Source: Gyrodactylus bullatarudis
Lineage: Eukaryota; Platyhelminthes; Monogenea; Gyrodactylidea; Gyrodactylidae
Direction of reading: 5' to 3'
NCBI GenBank assembly: GCA_012064415.1
Contig: SSNU01000202.1
Coordinates: 258,211-322,210 of the forward strand
DNA length: 64,000 bases
The position numbers were made by a program, and so were the translations under genes. The notes under the pieces are model-generated. The model saw only the letters and a program-made list of their open reading frames with translations, ran no database searches and was not told the DNA's origin. How positions within the stretch are numbered: position 1 is the stretch's first letter; each line of letters starts with the position of its first letter. Shown piece by piece: positions 28,200 through 41,568 of this stretch.

Positions 28200-28860
28200 T
28201 GATACAGGCAAAAAATGATTTATCGTGAATGTCTTGAAAGAAACCATTATCCAAGATCATTTTGGAAGAAAGTCCCTCAAAATCAAAGTAAAAATTCAGA
28301 TAATTGAAGAGAGATCCCAAGTCTTATTGAATTTCATCGCCAACAAGATGGTAGTTTTACAGATCGACACTGATTTCAATGATGCTCTTCTACGATTTTT
28401 CGTTGAATCAGGTGAATCTTTATTGAACCATAAATATGAATCCTTATGCAAAGAATTTGGGAAAAGTCTTCGTTTTCATGAAAAAGAAATCTTCGACTTC
28501 ACTGATACTCAGTTATCAAAGGAGCAAAAAGAAATCCTATCTCTTGATCCAAACGTAAAAATGAGCGTTTAGTCTACGAACTGAGTCTCACTAACAACCG
28601 CAAGGATGACTCAAATACAGAGAAGTTCAAATTTGATCTTTTTTCTATCTATAGAAGTTTTGATCATAAACCTTTAAAATCTAGTTTACTTTCTAAGAAA
28701 TACTTTGTAGCACTTAAAGAACTTAAATCTAATGAAAACATATTCTTAACAAAACCTGACAAAGGTAAAGGGATAGTCATTATGTATAAGAATGATTATT
28801 ATAGAGCAGGGTTTGAGACTGCATTTTTTATTCTCATGCTGAAACCGAAATAAACCCGTA
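28200..28860 (+). pseudogene. Decayed Penelope-like element, 5' coding part
   Basis: Frames on the plus strand give IFDFTDTQLSKEQKEILSL (about 28489-28548), then after a frame break VYELSLTNNRK (about 28577-28609), LKSSLLSKKYF and IFLTKPDKGKGIVIMYK (about 28741-28796). The last is the TKPDKG block that precedes the reverse transcriptase core of PLEs. It is colinear with the minus-strand fragment at 20066-20454. Frameshifts and a stop soon after make it dead. Confidence 0.7.
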
Positions 28861-30881
28861 ATATGATTGTTTCGAGCATCCAATAAGTAACTCATATACA
28901 GCATTGAAAAGAGAATTTTTTTCCTTCTTCTTTAGAACTAAAAATGAATTCTCAACCATTCTTCATAAAGAGGATACTTCACTTTCTATACTTTAATTAC
29001 TACGATAAATTAAATAACACCATTCGAAAAAGCATGCAATAGTTACTAACTATTAGTTAGTGCTCTGGTTAATTTCCATGATCAAGCTCAGATTGAATAA
29101 TAAATTAAGATTGCTTTTAAATTTCTAAATTTGATCAAGATCTATCCAAATATGGATAAGTCAAGAGTTGAATAAACAATATTCATTGCGTCACTCTAAT
29201 AACATGTTAGTGTGAAAGTCATCAGATCCCCTTCTTTGCTTTTCTATGTTCCCCTTGAGATCCTTTCAAAAGATGTGTTTGTGTGTATAACTAGACTCAC
29301 ATCTTTTTCTATCTAATTTTTATTCCTATTTATTAAGTCTTGATTGAAAATGAAAAAAATTTACTAAAAATCATAAACATCTTTCTCTCTTGATACGCAA
29401 TCTTTGTAAAACGATAGTCTCTCCAGTTCTGAAAGAGTTCATTTTCTCCTAAATAATATAAGAAAATTAATAAGGTTATTTATATTTGGGAATAACTCGG
29501 GGCTTGATTTGTGAATAAATCTTACATTCGTAAAACAATTGACAATTCGGGAATAAGACTCACTATAGAATAATTTAAAATTTTTTATTTCAAAAGGCTT
29601 AGGGAACCTTCTTCGGGCTTCTGCTTTGGAGATAAGTTCATTTTTTTAATGGTTGATAACAACTGCATGAGCTTCACTAATCTTGCCATTCACACAAAAA
29701 TTTACTCAATTCTTCGATTTTGAACGAAAACAATAAATCATGAATAATATGCATAGAGCATTGCCAGCTGATACTTTTATCCTGGCCAATAGTAAGTGCA
29801 ATCTGTTATAGAGTTATCGAAACATTTCTACTCTACTCCAGATTGGAAAATATAAACCAAATTTATTTCTCAATTTTATTTGAAATTATTATTATTATTT
29901 ATAAGAGAGATATATAAGGGATTTAACACAAAAAACTTTGTTCCATTGGGGAATATTAAATAGTAGTTGTAATAGTTGTTCATTAGGGTAATACAAAATT
30001 TTTAACTTTTCCAATTTATGCTTTCATAATAAGAGAGAGAGAAAAGTTTCCTATTGAACCTTATGTTTTTAATTTTATTTAGATATGCATAATTTCATTT
30101 TAAGATGTCAAATTTTCACATTCGCGCCACCATCTTTCAATGAATTTTACTACGAGAAATGATCAATTTTGAATTATTGGACAAGCTTTCACCTTTTGAA
30201 TTAGTTTTTCACGTCAAATTAATATTAAAATATATTCTTAATATACCCTGAAAAATAGAAAAGTGTTCGGAGAAAAAAAACTGTCTTTCTCTATTGTTCA
30301 TAATACAGTTGAATTCCAATTAAATCTTTGAACATTCATATATCTCAGATGAATTAGTATTCTAGCCTTAAATTCAAGGAAACTAGATAACTTTTTATTC
30401 TGTATCGAAAGGTGCTAATATCATGTTGATTGAACAAAAATAAATTAACTTTGTGACTAAAGTAGATTGAATGAAAATTGGCATGACAGTGCATAAGAAA
30501 AAGAATAAGCCGATGCTGATATTTCGTCTCAAAATGATAAAAAATAACTTAATTATTGCCAAAAAAATGTCACCTAGTTTCTAAAAAAATATAAATTTCA
30601 TACTCCTACTCATTAAGTAATCAAACAAAATAGTCCTTATCGTACGGTTAAAAACTAGCTAGATGCTAGGTGGCATACCAATTTAATTCAGATTACCACT
30701 ACATATTTACTATGTAGTAGATTGATAGTTATTAACATTATTTGACGATTCAGTGTAATTTTGATCTCAATGGGTAATGAAATTCATTACTAACGAATAA
30801 AGAAATTTGATTAAATTTTTATTGTGTTTTATTCAAAACTGATGGCCAATAATTATTATAAAAATTCTTAATATAATACAA

Positions 30882-33800
30882 TTATACAAGGGGATTCTCA
30901 TGATCCGCGTTAACTTGTTCACCCTCTTCAATGCTAGCAAAATTCATGAAATGTGACGGTCTATGGATTCTGTGATAGAATTTCTTTGGCTTCATTGGCT
31001 GAAGTTCATACTTCATATTGGGGTCATGACGAACGCCCATAAAGTTGTAATTCCATGAAGTCTGCAATGGAACCATGAAGAAGCCGAGGAATTTATCAGA
31101 CAGGAGCATTTGAACTCGTTCATAATGACTGGGAAGGTAGCCTTTTGGATTATTGCCCTTGTCGTTATTGGCTTTTCCCCATTCAAAGCCGCCAGGTGTC
31201 AATTTGTAAGCGCATAGGGAAACAGAGCCAGGAGTGAAGCTGCACGTGATAATTATGGTCTTTTCGCCGTCGAGACCAGCAAACTGTTTGGCATGAGTTG
31301 TTATGTCCTGTGAGGAGAGCTGTGGCAACTCATTGGGCTGAGTGTGAATCCAGCCGAGGGGTTCCAGGTCTTTCAAATAATCATCTTGTGGCAATTCATT
31401 TGGCAAATGAACAGTCTGATGAGTACCCCATTGTGGTGGCATGACAATACAACGAATTTCCTTGATCTGACTATTCTCTGGAGGTGAAACACCATACAGA
31501 TAGCCAGCAATCTAAATTTAAATTAATCTTAATAAAATTTCTTATTTAACCTTTATAATCCTAATAAATGTGTTCAGAAAAATTATTCCTATAAACCTCA
31601 ACTACTTGGGGATTCAAAAGAGTATTTTTAAAGTTTTTTTAATGTTCGAAAGCATTCAAAAGCTATTCCTGGTCTCGAAGTTATTAAGATTTATTCACTT
31701 AATTTTAATTTTCTTAACTCTGATCGGTTAAATGAATTAAAAACTCAGATAAAGAAACTAACTGATTTAATAAAAAATTTGACAGTATGTTTAATCAACT
31801 CACTTGAGCTCTAAGATCAGAGATTGTAATAAACTTTTTGAGGACATTTTTTGGTAAGACGTAGGTGTAACCGTTTTCCTTTATATCATCTGAGCTGACA
31901 TAAATGTTGTTCGTTCTCAAATACAAGTTGGTAGCAGAAATTGCTCGAATTCTCCATTCAGTCTTGCTGCTGAAATGTTGGGTCTCATAATTACTAGTGG
32001 TGGTACTAATAATTTCATCACCATGCTTATTTGTTGTCTTGGTTGTTGTGGCTGTGAGTTGAGATTGTTCCTTGGCCTGTTTTTCGATTTCAGCGATTTG
32101 TTGACGCTGTTGACTAGGTGCAGAAATGTCCATACCAAGGATTATATCTCTAATTTCCGATTGAGTAAGAGAAGCAACGTTGACGTTATTCTTTTTACCG
32201 TAATCTGCAAGAATCAAATCTTTCAGTTGGAATTCAGCCTTGATCCATTCATCAGCGGTGAGGGTTGGCCAGATGTGATGGGATTCCGTGATGGTTGTCT
32301 TTTCTGGCTTCAATATAATCTTGGCTTTATCATTATTTACATGAAGAGCTCTGAGTATGAGAATGAGACGTGAGAATGCAGTGTATGAACTGATTGTCTT
32401 GAGCCAGTCATCGTAAAGATTGAACAAGACCATCTGGGGTTCTGTTGCTTTAAGAATGAGATCACCAAACTTTTCAACCTTGAGACAGGCCTGGAAAGGC
32501 AACTGAAGTTCTGAACCTTTGATGACGATATTGGGGAAATCAAGTAAATGGACCTCCAATGGATCCAACATACCCTTTCTTGTCACAATAATTTGCTTAG
32601 GCTGTTCCTCAACAGGAAGAGAACGAATAAGGGCAGCAACTTCTTCTGCAGTCTTCCATTTGGCCAATTGACCAAGACGCTTCTGACCAGCCCATACACT
32701 AGTGTGAATAATTTTGAGGAACAATTGGCCAGTTCTTGGATTGAAGATAAAGATGGCACCATTGATGGGCTTTGTAGTCAAATTGCCCTCAAAGGTCTTG
32801 TGAATTGTTACACGATAGACGTTGGTATCGTCAACGAACCAAATAATTTGGTTACTGAATAATTCATTGTAATTTTGTGAGCTGAGATAGGGTTCTGTCG
32901 GCTCAGAAGAGTACAATTGAAGAGCCTTTCTAATACGTTCCCGCAATACATAAAGGGCAGGATTGGCTTTCATAATTTTGACCATGGCTTGTTGAATCAA
33001 TGGCTTACAACCGGGGAACCAGTTTCCATAAGCACTATGCAAGTTGTAGGCCAGATCCAAACCGATCATAACACCAGTTGGTGAGGGATAAATAGACATG
33101 TTATCGGTAGTATAGTCAAGGAATTTAGCTCTGCAATAACGTTCAACATCATGGGAATCATAATCTCCCCATCTAAGTTGAATATCGATCCAAAACTTTT
33201 GAGTGACAGTTCCATCCATCATGTCTTTAGAGTCAGCGAGAAGACTAGGTCTTGAGACTGGCCACTTGTATGAAGCGAAAAGAAGAATGTCAGCACAACT
33301 TGAGTTCATTTTGTAAGATTTCCTAGGATGAATTGTTTCCTTTTGGACAGTTTCAATTTCCAATGCATCAAGCTCTTGATCAAACACTTGGCAAATATCC
33401 ATGACAACAGATTCATGGACCTTTTGCCACAAGTGAGCTCTGAATATTTGAATTAGGGATATTTTCAGAGTGGGGATTTTACCATGCATAAAAATGCCGG
33501 TAAGATCCAGTTGTACTTGGAAACCAACGTAGACATTAGCTCTGTTAATAGTGGGAGACCACCAAAGCGTGAAACGACGATTAGGGATCTGATTAAGACC
33601 TGATCTCTGGGCATTCGTCAGCTTTTTGAACTTCATTGACTCTTCGAAACCGGAAGCTTTCTCCCAGAACAAACCTTCCCAAGTGGGGAAATATGTTCCT
33701 TTGAATAAAGTATGTTCAAGGATACCTTCAACACCACCAAGAGCTTGAATCATATCTGTTCTGTAGTTGTTAAGATTCCAGAGTTTACCATCATGACGTT

Positions 33801-36800
33801 GGTGAGTCCACCAGAAGGGATTTTGTTTAAGAACTTGATAGGCCTTGAACTCGGTTCTGACACGCCAACCTTTGTCGTAGGCCAATGTGTGGCGATCCTT
33901 CTGGAAGAGAGTATTAATTCTAGGAATACCACGGTCCCAACTATCTTCAAGATCTTCCAGAGTGAGACGTCTAGGAAAAAATTTAGAGAATAAATAAATC
34001 GATGATACATGTAAGGATGTTGAAAACTTACCGATTCTGAGCATTAGCTTCTTGTCTCTTTAGGGCATACTCTGCCCATACTGACTGCGAGTCTCGGAAT
34101 TCTGTTTCCCATGTAAGGATGTATGCAAAGAGGTTCGGTATTACCTGGTCTTCATCATGACTCATACCAGAACGGAAATGTGTAATGCCTAGGTCAGTTT
34201 GTTTGGACCATCGCAAGTCAGATTGTGGAATGAGGACATGACCCATACTCAACATACCGAGACCACCAAGTTCTTTCGGTGTATAGAATACAACAGGCGG
34301 AAATCTAGCAGGCATTTTAGAATTTAGACCGATCTTGATTCTGGTCTGAATTTTGTTCTCGCATTTAACGAGCAAGTCCAATAGTTGGACAGTGGAGACA
34401 GCAGCTTCTCTATAGTAGGTCATAAGGCCGACAAGAGCAGTATTCCATTTGTTGACAATTTTTGTAAAGGTTGTCGAGCCAGATGCCATGAGGATTTGAC
34501 GAATACGATTATGAAATCTGTGCATTGACTCATCATCGACACGTAAATAGCACTGGGCTGTACGTTCTTTGGTCACTTCATTCTGAAGATGCCAGAGACC
34601 ACTTGGTAAATTGACGTCAGTAGAATTACCAGGAGCCCGACATGATGGAAGGATACGACATTCGAAACCAGCCATAGAGAACAACAAATTTGGATTGTCC
34701 TTGGAATAGACTGAGACAAAGGAACTGTCCCATTCAATGGTAGTGATACTACGAGGCAGACGGTTCTTGATGTCCCAAAAGACAGCACGTCCGAGGTTAA
34801 CATCATGCTTCATAAGTCGCATACGGCTATCTCTGGGCCAGCATTTCTTGTTATTATAGCCGACAATGTTTTCGTTATTCGGATCTGGATTCTCGGTAAG
34901 ATATCTCTGGATTAGATCACGGGCATCTTCAGCACAAAAGCGTAAAAACATCCAGATTTTATCCACATATCTGATGTACAACCGAATAGGATGTGAAGTT
35001 TCAGTCTCAGTGTCTTGGAATTGAAGGAAATCATTTGGCATTTGTGGGGGACCGGCCATGGCGGAAGCTCTTTCTAGACCCAGGACTAACAAATCCAACA
35101 CAAGGCCATAGTATTGAGTAATGAATGAAGAGAATTGAATACCTCTAATGATACCATAACAATTTGTATGACTCATATCTTTATAGTTGATAACAACGTT
35201 ATTCTTGGCAGTCATATAATCAGCAATGTTGTGATCAACAACTAAACGAAGGAGACGATTCAAAAGGGTAAGATCAATTTTCTCGTAGACTTTATCAAAT
35301 CTTGTCTCCATGAGGACATTACATTCATTCTCAGATGTTTCCCAGACGTCTTTGAGATTATTAATACCCTGGCAGAATTTGTAGACCAAAAGGGGAGGAG
35401 GTTCTGAGTCAGATGGTTTAATCCATGGAGGGAATAGTCTTCTTTTGTCAGCCTCATACCATAAATACTGATCGAGGTAGGCATCTGTAATCTTCTCAAG
35501 AGGTTCAATATCATAAACGGGAATCAGATGACTGTAAAGGTCCATGAATTCAATGCCGGCCTCTTTGAAGGCTCTCTGGGTGAGTAAATGACGTTTAATG
35601 CGACTAAGAGCTTCATGTGGATTGTCATAGGCTTGTTCAATAAGGCCGAGTTCTTCTCTTTGAGATTGGTTGAGACGATTCTTGACGCTATACGTTTCCC
35701 TGAGACGTTCCAAAGCGAGAATCAACAATTTTGTGTCGTGCTTGTAACTGAGAGGTGGGAAAGGAATTGGAGAGAATCTCCTTGATTCCAGCCAATGAAC
35801 AGTGGTTGTATAAATAGCAACAGCCTCTTCAGCTGTTACATAAGGACCGTCTTTAAGATAGTTGTGTTGTCTCTCTTGTTCAGCTTTGAGGTAAAGTCTA
35901 GTAAGACGACCAAGATTTTTTTTACAGACTGTTTTATCCACAGTGGCACCACGTCTGATTCTCTCACGATTGTAATGGGCAGTGTTAGTCCACCAGTCAG
36001 CCTTGGCCTTCACATACCTGAGGATCATATTTTCAATAGGGATTGGCATATTTGGAACTTTCCAGGGAATATTGGCCTTCCAACAACGCCAAGCCTCACT
36101 CAAATGCTGTAAGATTGTTCTTGCCTTATTTTGTTTTATGCCCTCTGGCATCATATCCAAAATGTCATGCATAACAGCAGCACGTAATTCGAGATCATAG
36201 TGAGATTCAACTCTCTGTTTCGTAACAGTTGATGCAACACCTTTTGAATGACGACCTTCAAAGTGCCTTGAAAGCAGATTACCAAGCCATCTTTCTAGTA
36301 GAGGCGTAACACCACGGAGGAAGAATAGCCAAACTCGCCAGCCTGGAGCCCAGAAGCCGACTCCAGGTCCTTTAGTGACAGGTCCAGTGTTGAAACGATA
36401 ATAGATCAAATGCTTCAAATCTTTACACATTCTAACTTGTCTCATGAGTTTGTATTTGTAACGATACATGCCAGTCAACTGGCCAATATGAGCAAATGTA
36501 TACTGAAGACCGTCAGCAAGCTAGAATGATCAAAAGAGATACAATTAGTAAATCATATGACGGAAATTTAGAGGGGATATAGAACACTTACTTGATAAGC
36601 ATCAACATTGCCAAGACGATATTGGACATGACTATCCACAATTAATTTTGTGAGTCTTAGAATTTCACGAGTTAAATGGAAAGCATTACCGAAACGGGAC
36701 TTTTTACGTTCTTTAGTTGTCAATGTTTTCATTGGTTTAAGATTAAAGTTGTAATCCAAATGAAGATAGTTTAAATTTTTTCGATGAATCAACAATTTAA

Positions 36801-38359
36801 GCATATTATAGCCTTGTCGGCACACTTGGAGACCGGCTTCAACCCAATCAAGAGTTGTAGTTTGGAAAAACTTGGTTGCTTTAAATGAACGGAAAAGGTA
36901 TCGTTTCTTCTGAGGTTTTGGATGACGATGATGAAGTTCATTAAGAACATAGCATTTGAGAAGCTTTTGATAGGATACACGAACTTTTACTGGCATATTT
37001 GCTGGGCAGTGTTCCTTATACCAGGTTTTAACAAGAGGAATATCTAGAGCACGTCTAGTAAATCCGGAGCGCATATTGAATGGTCTTGGTGCCCAGAGCA
37101 GTGCAATTCCATTAGCTGTATTATCAGTGTAGAGTGGAGTCTCGGACAAAATGGGTTCATATTCTGATGGAAGTTCAAACTCAGGATCAAATTCAACATC
37201 AGGATTCTGTAATTATAGGATTTTATTTGAATGATTAGGTGATAATGAAAAATACTCACTTTGACAGTAATTCTCTGAGAGATTGGATTAATGAGAGGAT
37301 CGAAATAAAATGCTGGTAAGTTGGGATCTTCAGTTTTGATGAAAAGAACATTTGGAGTATGATACCAACCCATTTGAACTTGAAATGGATAGCTATTGTA
37401 CAGGTAAGGAAATGCTATTCTATATTCAGTTCTAACAGGTTGTCTAATGATGATTTTGTTAATGTCATTGAATTCATTCCAATCTTCATCTTCAATGTTT
37501 CGATCCTTAACTAGAGGCTCAAACTTTGGTCCACCTGGAAGGGCCAAATTAAGGGCTTTGGCTGTAAAGAAGGATTTTTTGTCAAACAAGTAAAAGTAAT
37601 TATCATCAACAAGATCAGTGATGATGCAATTGGCAAGACGATACAAATTTGACATTACAGGGAGAGGTAAATTCCATTTACGATAAGTTGGGCCATTAAC
37701 ATATCTATAAAGAGAATTATTTTAATCAATATTTTTATATACTTATACTCAAAGTTGAACTTGCTTAGACTCTATGAGGGGCTCTTTATCATAAAACCAT
37801 TCTGCAATGTTGCCATCTTCTTCAGGATCAAGATCCATGCAGATTGGCTCAAGGGGTTCAACATCCAAAATATTATCTGCGTAATCAAGGGGCGGTTCTT
37901 CATCATCAAAAGGTGGAAAACGCATACGCTTAAAGTGACGACGATCACGTTTTTCACGACGCATCATGATCCACATAGTTCCCCATTGTGCAATGTAAAC
38001 AGGTTCAACTACCCAAGGAATTTCATTGACGAAAGTAATAGCACCAGTAATGTGATATAAAACTTTGACATCTCTAACTTGTTCCCAAGGCATTGGCATG
38101 TTCTCGAGAAGTTTAAGAACTGCATGTGGAATATATTTAAGAGCACCTAAGTAAACTCGCTTGTCATGCCTAAATTTTCTATTAGACATGTCTCCATGAT
38201 CTCTAATGATCTTTCTGACATGTTCAGGAGGCATTTCCTCCTTCTGATTTTCGACAAATCCAAATTTCTTTTTTTCTGCATATTTCTTTGATTGCAGGCG
38301 TTGCCATTCAACCGCTGAACTTATAAAAATAAAATCTTACCTTTAGCCGAAGGTAACAT
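30882..38359 (-). CDS. PRPF8: Pre-mRNA-splicing factor 8 (PRPF8/Prp8), 7 exons
   Basis: Exons on the minus strand: 38359-38341, 38314-37765, 37704-37260, 37206-36592, 36520-34032, 33970-31804 and 31511-30882, about 2,304 residues (human 2,335). Prp8 is the scaffold of the U5 snRNP and holds the spliceosome's catalytic RNA. Near-identical blocks run throughout: [16 protein letters not shown] and [21 protein letters not shown] in the N-domain, ARPF-type linker [11 protein letters not shown], the RT-like region ([37 protein letters not shown]), the endonuclease-like and RNase H-like region ([19 protein letters not shown]), and the C-terminal JAB1/MPN domain ([27 protein letters not shown]). Introns are 26, 60, 53, 71, 61 and 292 bp. 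The second uses a GC donor. The N-terminus (MLPSAKAVEWQ) lacks the proline-rich leader of other animals, so an extra 5' exon is possible. It is divergent from mL41. Confidence 0.96.
31575..31615 (-). repeat. Fragment of the AAGCTCACA...GGCCAAGG dispersed repeat
   Basis: TTATTCCTATAAACCTCAAC within the last PRPF8 intron (31512-31803) matches the TTATTCCTATAATCTTCAAC stretch at about 20833. This is the one PRPF8 intron above 100 bp, and the insertion may explain its size. Confidence 0.45.
37705..37764 (-). other. GC-AG intron in PRPF8
   Basis: The only join that restores the conserved ESK-YVNG reading is TCTAA|GCAAGT ... TTATAG|ATATGTT. The only in-frame GT, three bases downstream, leads to an in-frame stop after the acceptor. 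GCAAGT is the normal donor consensus of GC-AG introns. Length is 60 bp. Confidence 0.75.
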
Positions 38360-38449
38360 TGACTCGTTAAATTGAATGTAATAATCTATATAAACAATAA
38401 CTTTTGATAAAATCTAAAATTTAAGAATTTGTTGTAATAAAGAGTAGTT
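38360..38449. promoter_or_regulatory. 90-bp bidirectional spacer between PRPF8 and mL41
   Basis: The two start codons lie back to back with 90 AT-rich bases between, which must hold both 5' UTRs and probably a shared promoter. No specific box is identified. Confidence 0.45.
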
Positions 38450-38833
38450 ATGAAAATTTTAGTAAAAAGCGTTCACACAACTAATCAGTTATTTAAAAAG
38501 CGTCCCAGTTTCAATACTGTTTATCAATGGATGCTCAACCTTCAGAAGAGTCGTCAAAGAGCCATATACCCATTTATTCCACGAGAACCTCCTACAGGTG
38601 TCGAATATGAAGGTAAATTTGTTAAAGTCCCTGAAATGAATCCTGAGATGATTGTCCCTAAAGACTTGGATTCTTTCCATCTCAAGCCTTATGTTGCATG
38701 GAATGCAAAAGTTATTGAAAGCTCCGAAATGACTCCAGAGAAAATGTATGAGCTACACTATGCCTCAAAAGTTATCAAACAATTTGACGAGGATGCTTCA
38801 CTTGATGATATAAAGAAGAAAATTAGTGCTTAG
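38450..38833 (+). CDS. MRPL41: Mitochondrial large-subunit ribosomal protein mL41
   Basis: A single-exon frame of 127 residues. The central part has the mL41 signature: GKFVKVPEMNPEMIVPKDL, then SFHLKPYVAW, corresponding to the VPEMVPE-F/M-VPDL and FKLKPYVSY blocks of other animals. The start is basic and has Ser/Thr without acidic residues in the first ~20 positions (MKILVKSVHTTNQLFKKRP), as expected of a mitochondrial targeting sequence. The helix after the LKPYV block ends in DDIKKKISA. The protein is part of the mitochondrial 39S subunit, near the polypeptide exit region. Lacking introns in a gene this short is unremarkable. Confidence 0.88.
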   Translation: MKILVKSVHTTNQLFKKRPSFNTVYQWMLNLQKSRQRAIYPFIPREPPTGVEYEGKFVKVPEMNPEMIVPKDLDSFHLKPYVAWNAKVIESSEMTPEKMYELHYASKVIKQFDEDASLDDIKKKISA

Positions 38834-39077
38834 TTATAGATGAATACATTTTTTTATAGAATCTAATTGTTTTCATTGATCGAATCTCATGACTTTCACT
38901 AAAAAGATTGAGTTAGTAAATTTTGAGCCAAAGACTCTTTGGCCTAGAGAATGAATCCTGCAAATTTGAGGCCTTGACAAAATTGAGAAATGACAGTTTA
39001 ATTTACTCCTCGATTCCTGAAAAAACCCTAAACAATATTTAAACGATTTTAAGTTTATTAAGTACTAATAATCCTAG

Positions 39078-39362
39078 TGAGTTTTAACCAAGAGAGCTTC
39101 AGGAATAGTAGAATGAAAATTCAGACTCAGAGTATCGTGAATAGGGGAATTTTTCAGTCGATTACAAGATGTACAAGTCAATTTGGTACCCCATGTACTT
39201 CACTCAGTGTTGACACTGAAGTACAGGAAGGTTAATCAAGTAAATATATTTTTTACTTGAAATACATGGATGTGTGTGAGGGTACCACATTGCCTTATGC
39301 ATCTTCGAGTAGACTATAACATTCCACTATTCCTGAAACTCTCTTGGTTATTTAGTTTCACA
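39078..39362. repeat. Foldback inverted repeat, ~285 bp
   Basis: The left arm carries CCAAGAGAG, TTCAGGAATAGTAGAATG, TTGGTACC and CCATGTACTTCA. The right arm gives the same blocks in inverted order (ACATGGATG, GGGTACCACA, CATTCCACTATTCCTGAA, CTCTCTTGG). A smaller hairpin (GTACTTCA...TGAAGTAC) sits at the centre, about 39194-39223. It could be a MITE or a foldback element; no target duplication was identified. Confidence 0.65.
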
Positions 39363-41568
39363 ATAAAAATTTGAAAAAGAAAAGCCAAACTCTGTTTTAT
39401 ATAAAAATAACATGAGTACTAACAGGTAGTTTGGGCAAAAGAAAAAATATCTTGAAGATTATTTTTGTAACATTTATTTTCCATTTTAAGATCAAAGAAA
39501 ACGATTCATTTATCATATAGAATTGAAAAAGATCTATATATGAATTTCTAAAACCTAATTTTGGACAGAATATATTGTTGCAATAAATAATTGTCCTTTT
39601 ATCAATTATGTTTCCTTTCATGTGGCCGGAAAATAAGTTGGAATCCCATTTTCTTATGCGAATTAAAGTTTTTTCCAAATTATAACTTAATGAATAATAA
39701 TTATCCAGAAACTTCTTCTCCTAATTCGATTGAACAAAAGATCATCTATATTTTTTCGGATGATGAAAGAATTTGCGACCATTTTCTCCTTTAGATCTTG
39801 TGTTAGCACTGATTAAAAATTATTTCTTGCCGGGCCAATCGTTGAGAATTAACCGATAATTATAATTTAGATTAGCACCCATGTTTTAGGTATTTTAAAT
39901 AATCAAATTCACCGCTCAGAATTGACAACCACAGACGCCTTTCTTTTGGGAGAAACTGGGATAAGATTTTGCTCTTAGCTTAAAGTCTTGAGCTAAAAAG
40001 GAGTTTTAATTTTTGTGTTAACGAATAGTCTTAGCGATAAGAGAATCGAATTCAGTAGTTTCCAGAGCTCGATCAAAACGGTTTTGGCCAAAAATGAGAC
40101 CTAATCATCTTTTTTGTCCATAAAATTCAGTGAAACCTTGACTAGAAATCAGCAGTATTAATTTTTCCTGAGAATTTCTGATCATAATGAAACGGCTCTT
40201 GATGAGGATTAACTTGAAAATTCAAAGCCAGCTTCCAAATCTATTTGTTTGGAATTCATTCATTAAAACGAACTGCATCCTGACACTCATTGATAACAAA
40301 TTTAATTCATCATTCCCCTCCTCGTACAAGAAATTGTCACTTGCACATTTTTTATTCAAATTTTTGCAATTTTTTGATCATCACATTCACTCAGACACTT
40401 TTGAGTATCCGAATACTTTTTTCTCTCTGGCACACTGTGTTGTGTATGAGGGAAAAGGAATGTAATACATTACATTTTCTTCTTGTTGTAATTGAGAAGT
40501 GAAAAAATTTACTACACAAGATGAGCAAAGAGGGGAGGAATGTAATTAAAGAATGCCTCAAGGTCAACTGGAAGCGATAATATGTTATATTGTCATAAAA
40601 CACTCTTTTACTCTCTATGTATATCACTGTTTTTCTTTTACTCGAAATTGATAATTATTTCCTATTTCTTCTGTGAGATACATTGGGATATTTATTTATT
40701 TTTAATCGTATTAATTATATAAATGTAAAAATGTACTTTACTTTCAAAATAGGAGACACCAATCAAAATATTTTCATAAAATTAATCCGGGGGTAAAATT
40801 TTACAAAACAGTGTCAAACAACGACTCTAATCTTACTAAACTAATAATTTTTGGAGTTCCATAACGACTTCAAAAAATTTAGACCAATCCTTTTTTTAAA
40901 AAGCTTTTTCATAAATTTTTTACAGTAGTTTTCTTTGATTTAGAACTAATATAACAAGTTCTAGATTCAAAACTTCCAAACCCTGAATGAACGAGAAGGG
41001 AACATTGAACCTGTTGATGGCGGAATGTGTGAAAAATGAAGAATTTCACTCTTGCATTTATAGGTTGAGAAAAGGCCAACCTGTTGATCATCAAAAAATA
41101 TGAAACCTCAAGTATTTTTACTTTTAGCCTAATCCAAATTGTGACTCATAAAAATGAAATTTCTTTGCTAACAAAATGACGAAAATCAGAAAAGGTTTAG
41201 TCTATGTTCTACAGGATATTTTTGCCCATTAACACATGGAATTAAAATTTTGATTTATGCAAAAACATCCTCATTGAATTGCTATGCATGTAAATATAAC
41301 TGGGTATCAAAAAATGACGTAATTCTATGTTAAGTTGGTTGATATGAATTTAAAACACATTACATTTTCCCATAGATCAGAATATTTAATCAAGATTAAT
41401 GAGATTTTGATTTCCATAAATATCAGAGTTTCAGAAAGTTTTTTTCATCTGTATTCCCTAACCAGTTTTGGAAATAATTTCTTCAAAAAAGTTGAGTTAA
41501 ATTTAATCTCGCCTGAGGTTTTCGTGAAGAAGCATTAGGTTATTTTCAATGAGATTTCAGTTTTCTTT

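Larger units (their letters stand above)
23944..30881. other. Gene-poor region between amidase copy 2 and PRPF8
   Basis: Poly(A)-type AATAAA follows the amidase at about 24053. I recognise only repeats: a dispersed-repeat piece (24225-24300), the intact piggyBac-like MITE (25718-25941), a sequence at about 27240-27330 whose ATGCTCGATAGTAT core recurs inverted near 52640, and a decayed PLE 5' region (28200-28860). Short open frames at 24767-25146, 25381-25629 and 28007-28228 carry no recognisable domain. From 28870 to 30880 I see nothing. Confidence 0.6.

Noticed and set aside
28870..30881. Possible tRNA or other structured RNA gene in the empty stretch
   Set aside because: No A/B-box pair with a cloverleaf could be made out by eye.
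32548..36200. Plus-strand frames within PRPF8
   Set aside because: Antisense to nearly invariant PRPF8 coding sequence.
37705..37764. U12-type (AT-AC) intron in PRPF8
   Set aside because: The donor is GCAAGT and the end is AG; no ATATCC or TCCTTAAC-like element is present.
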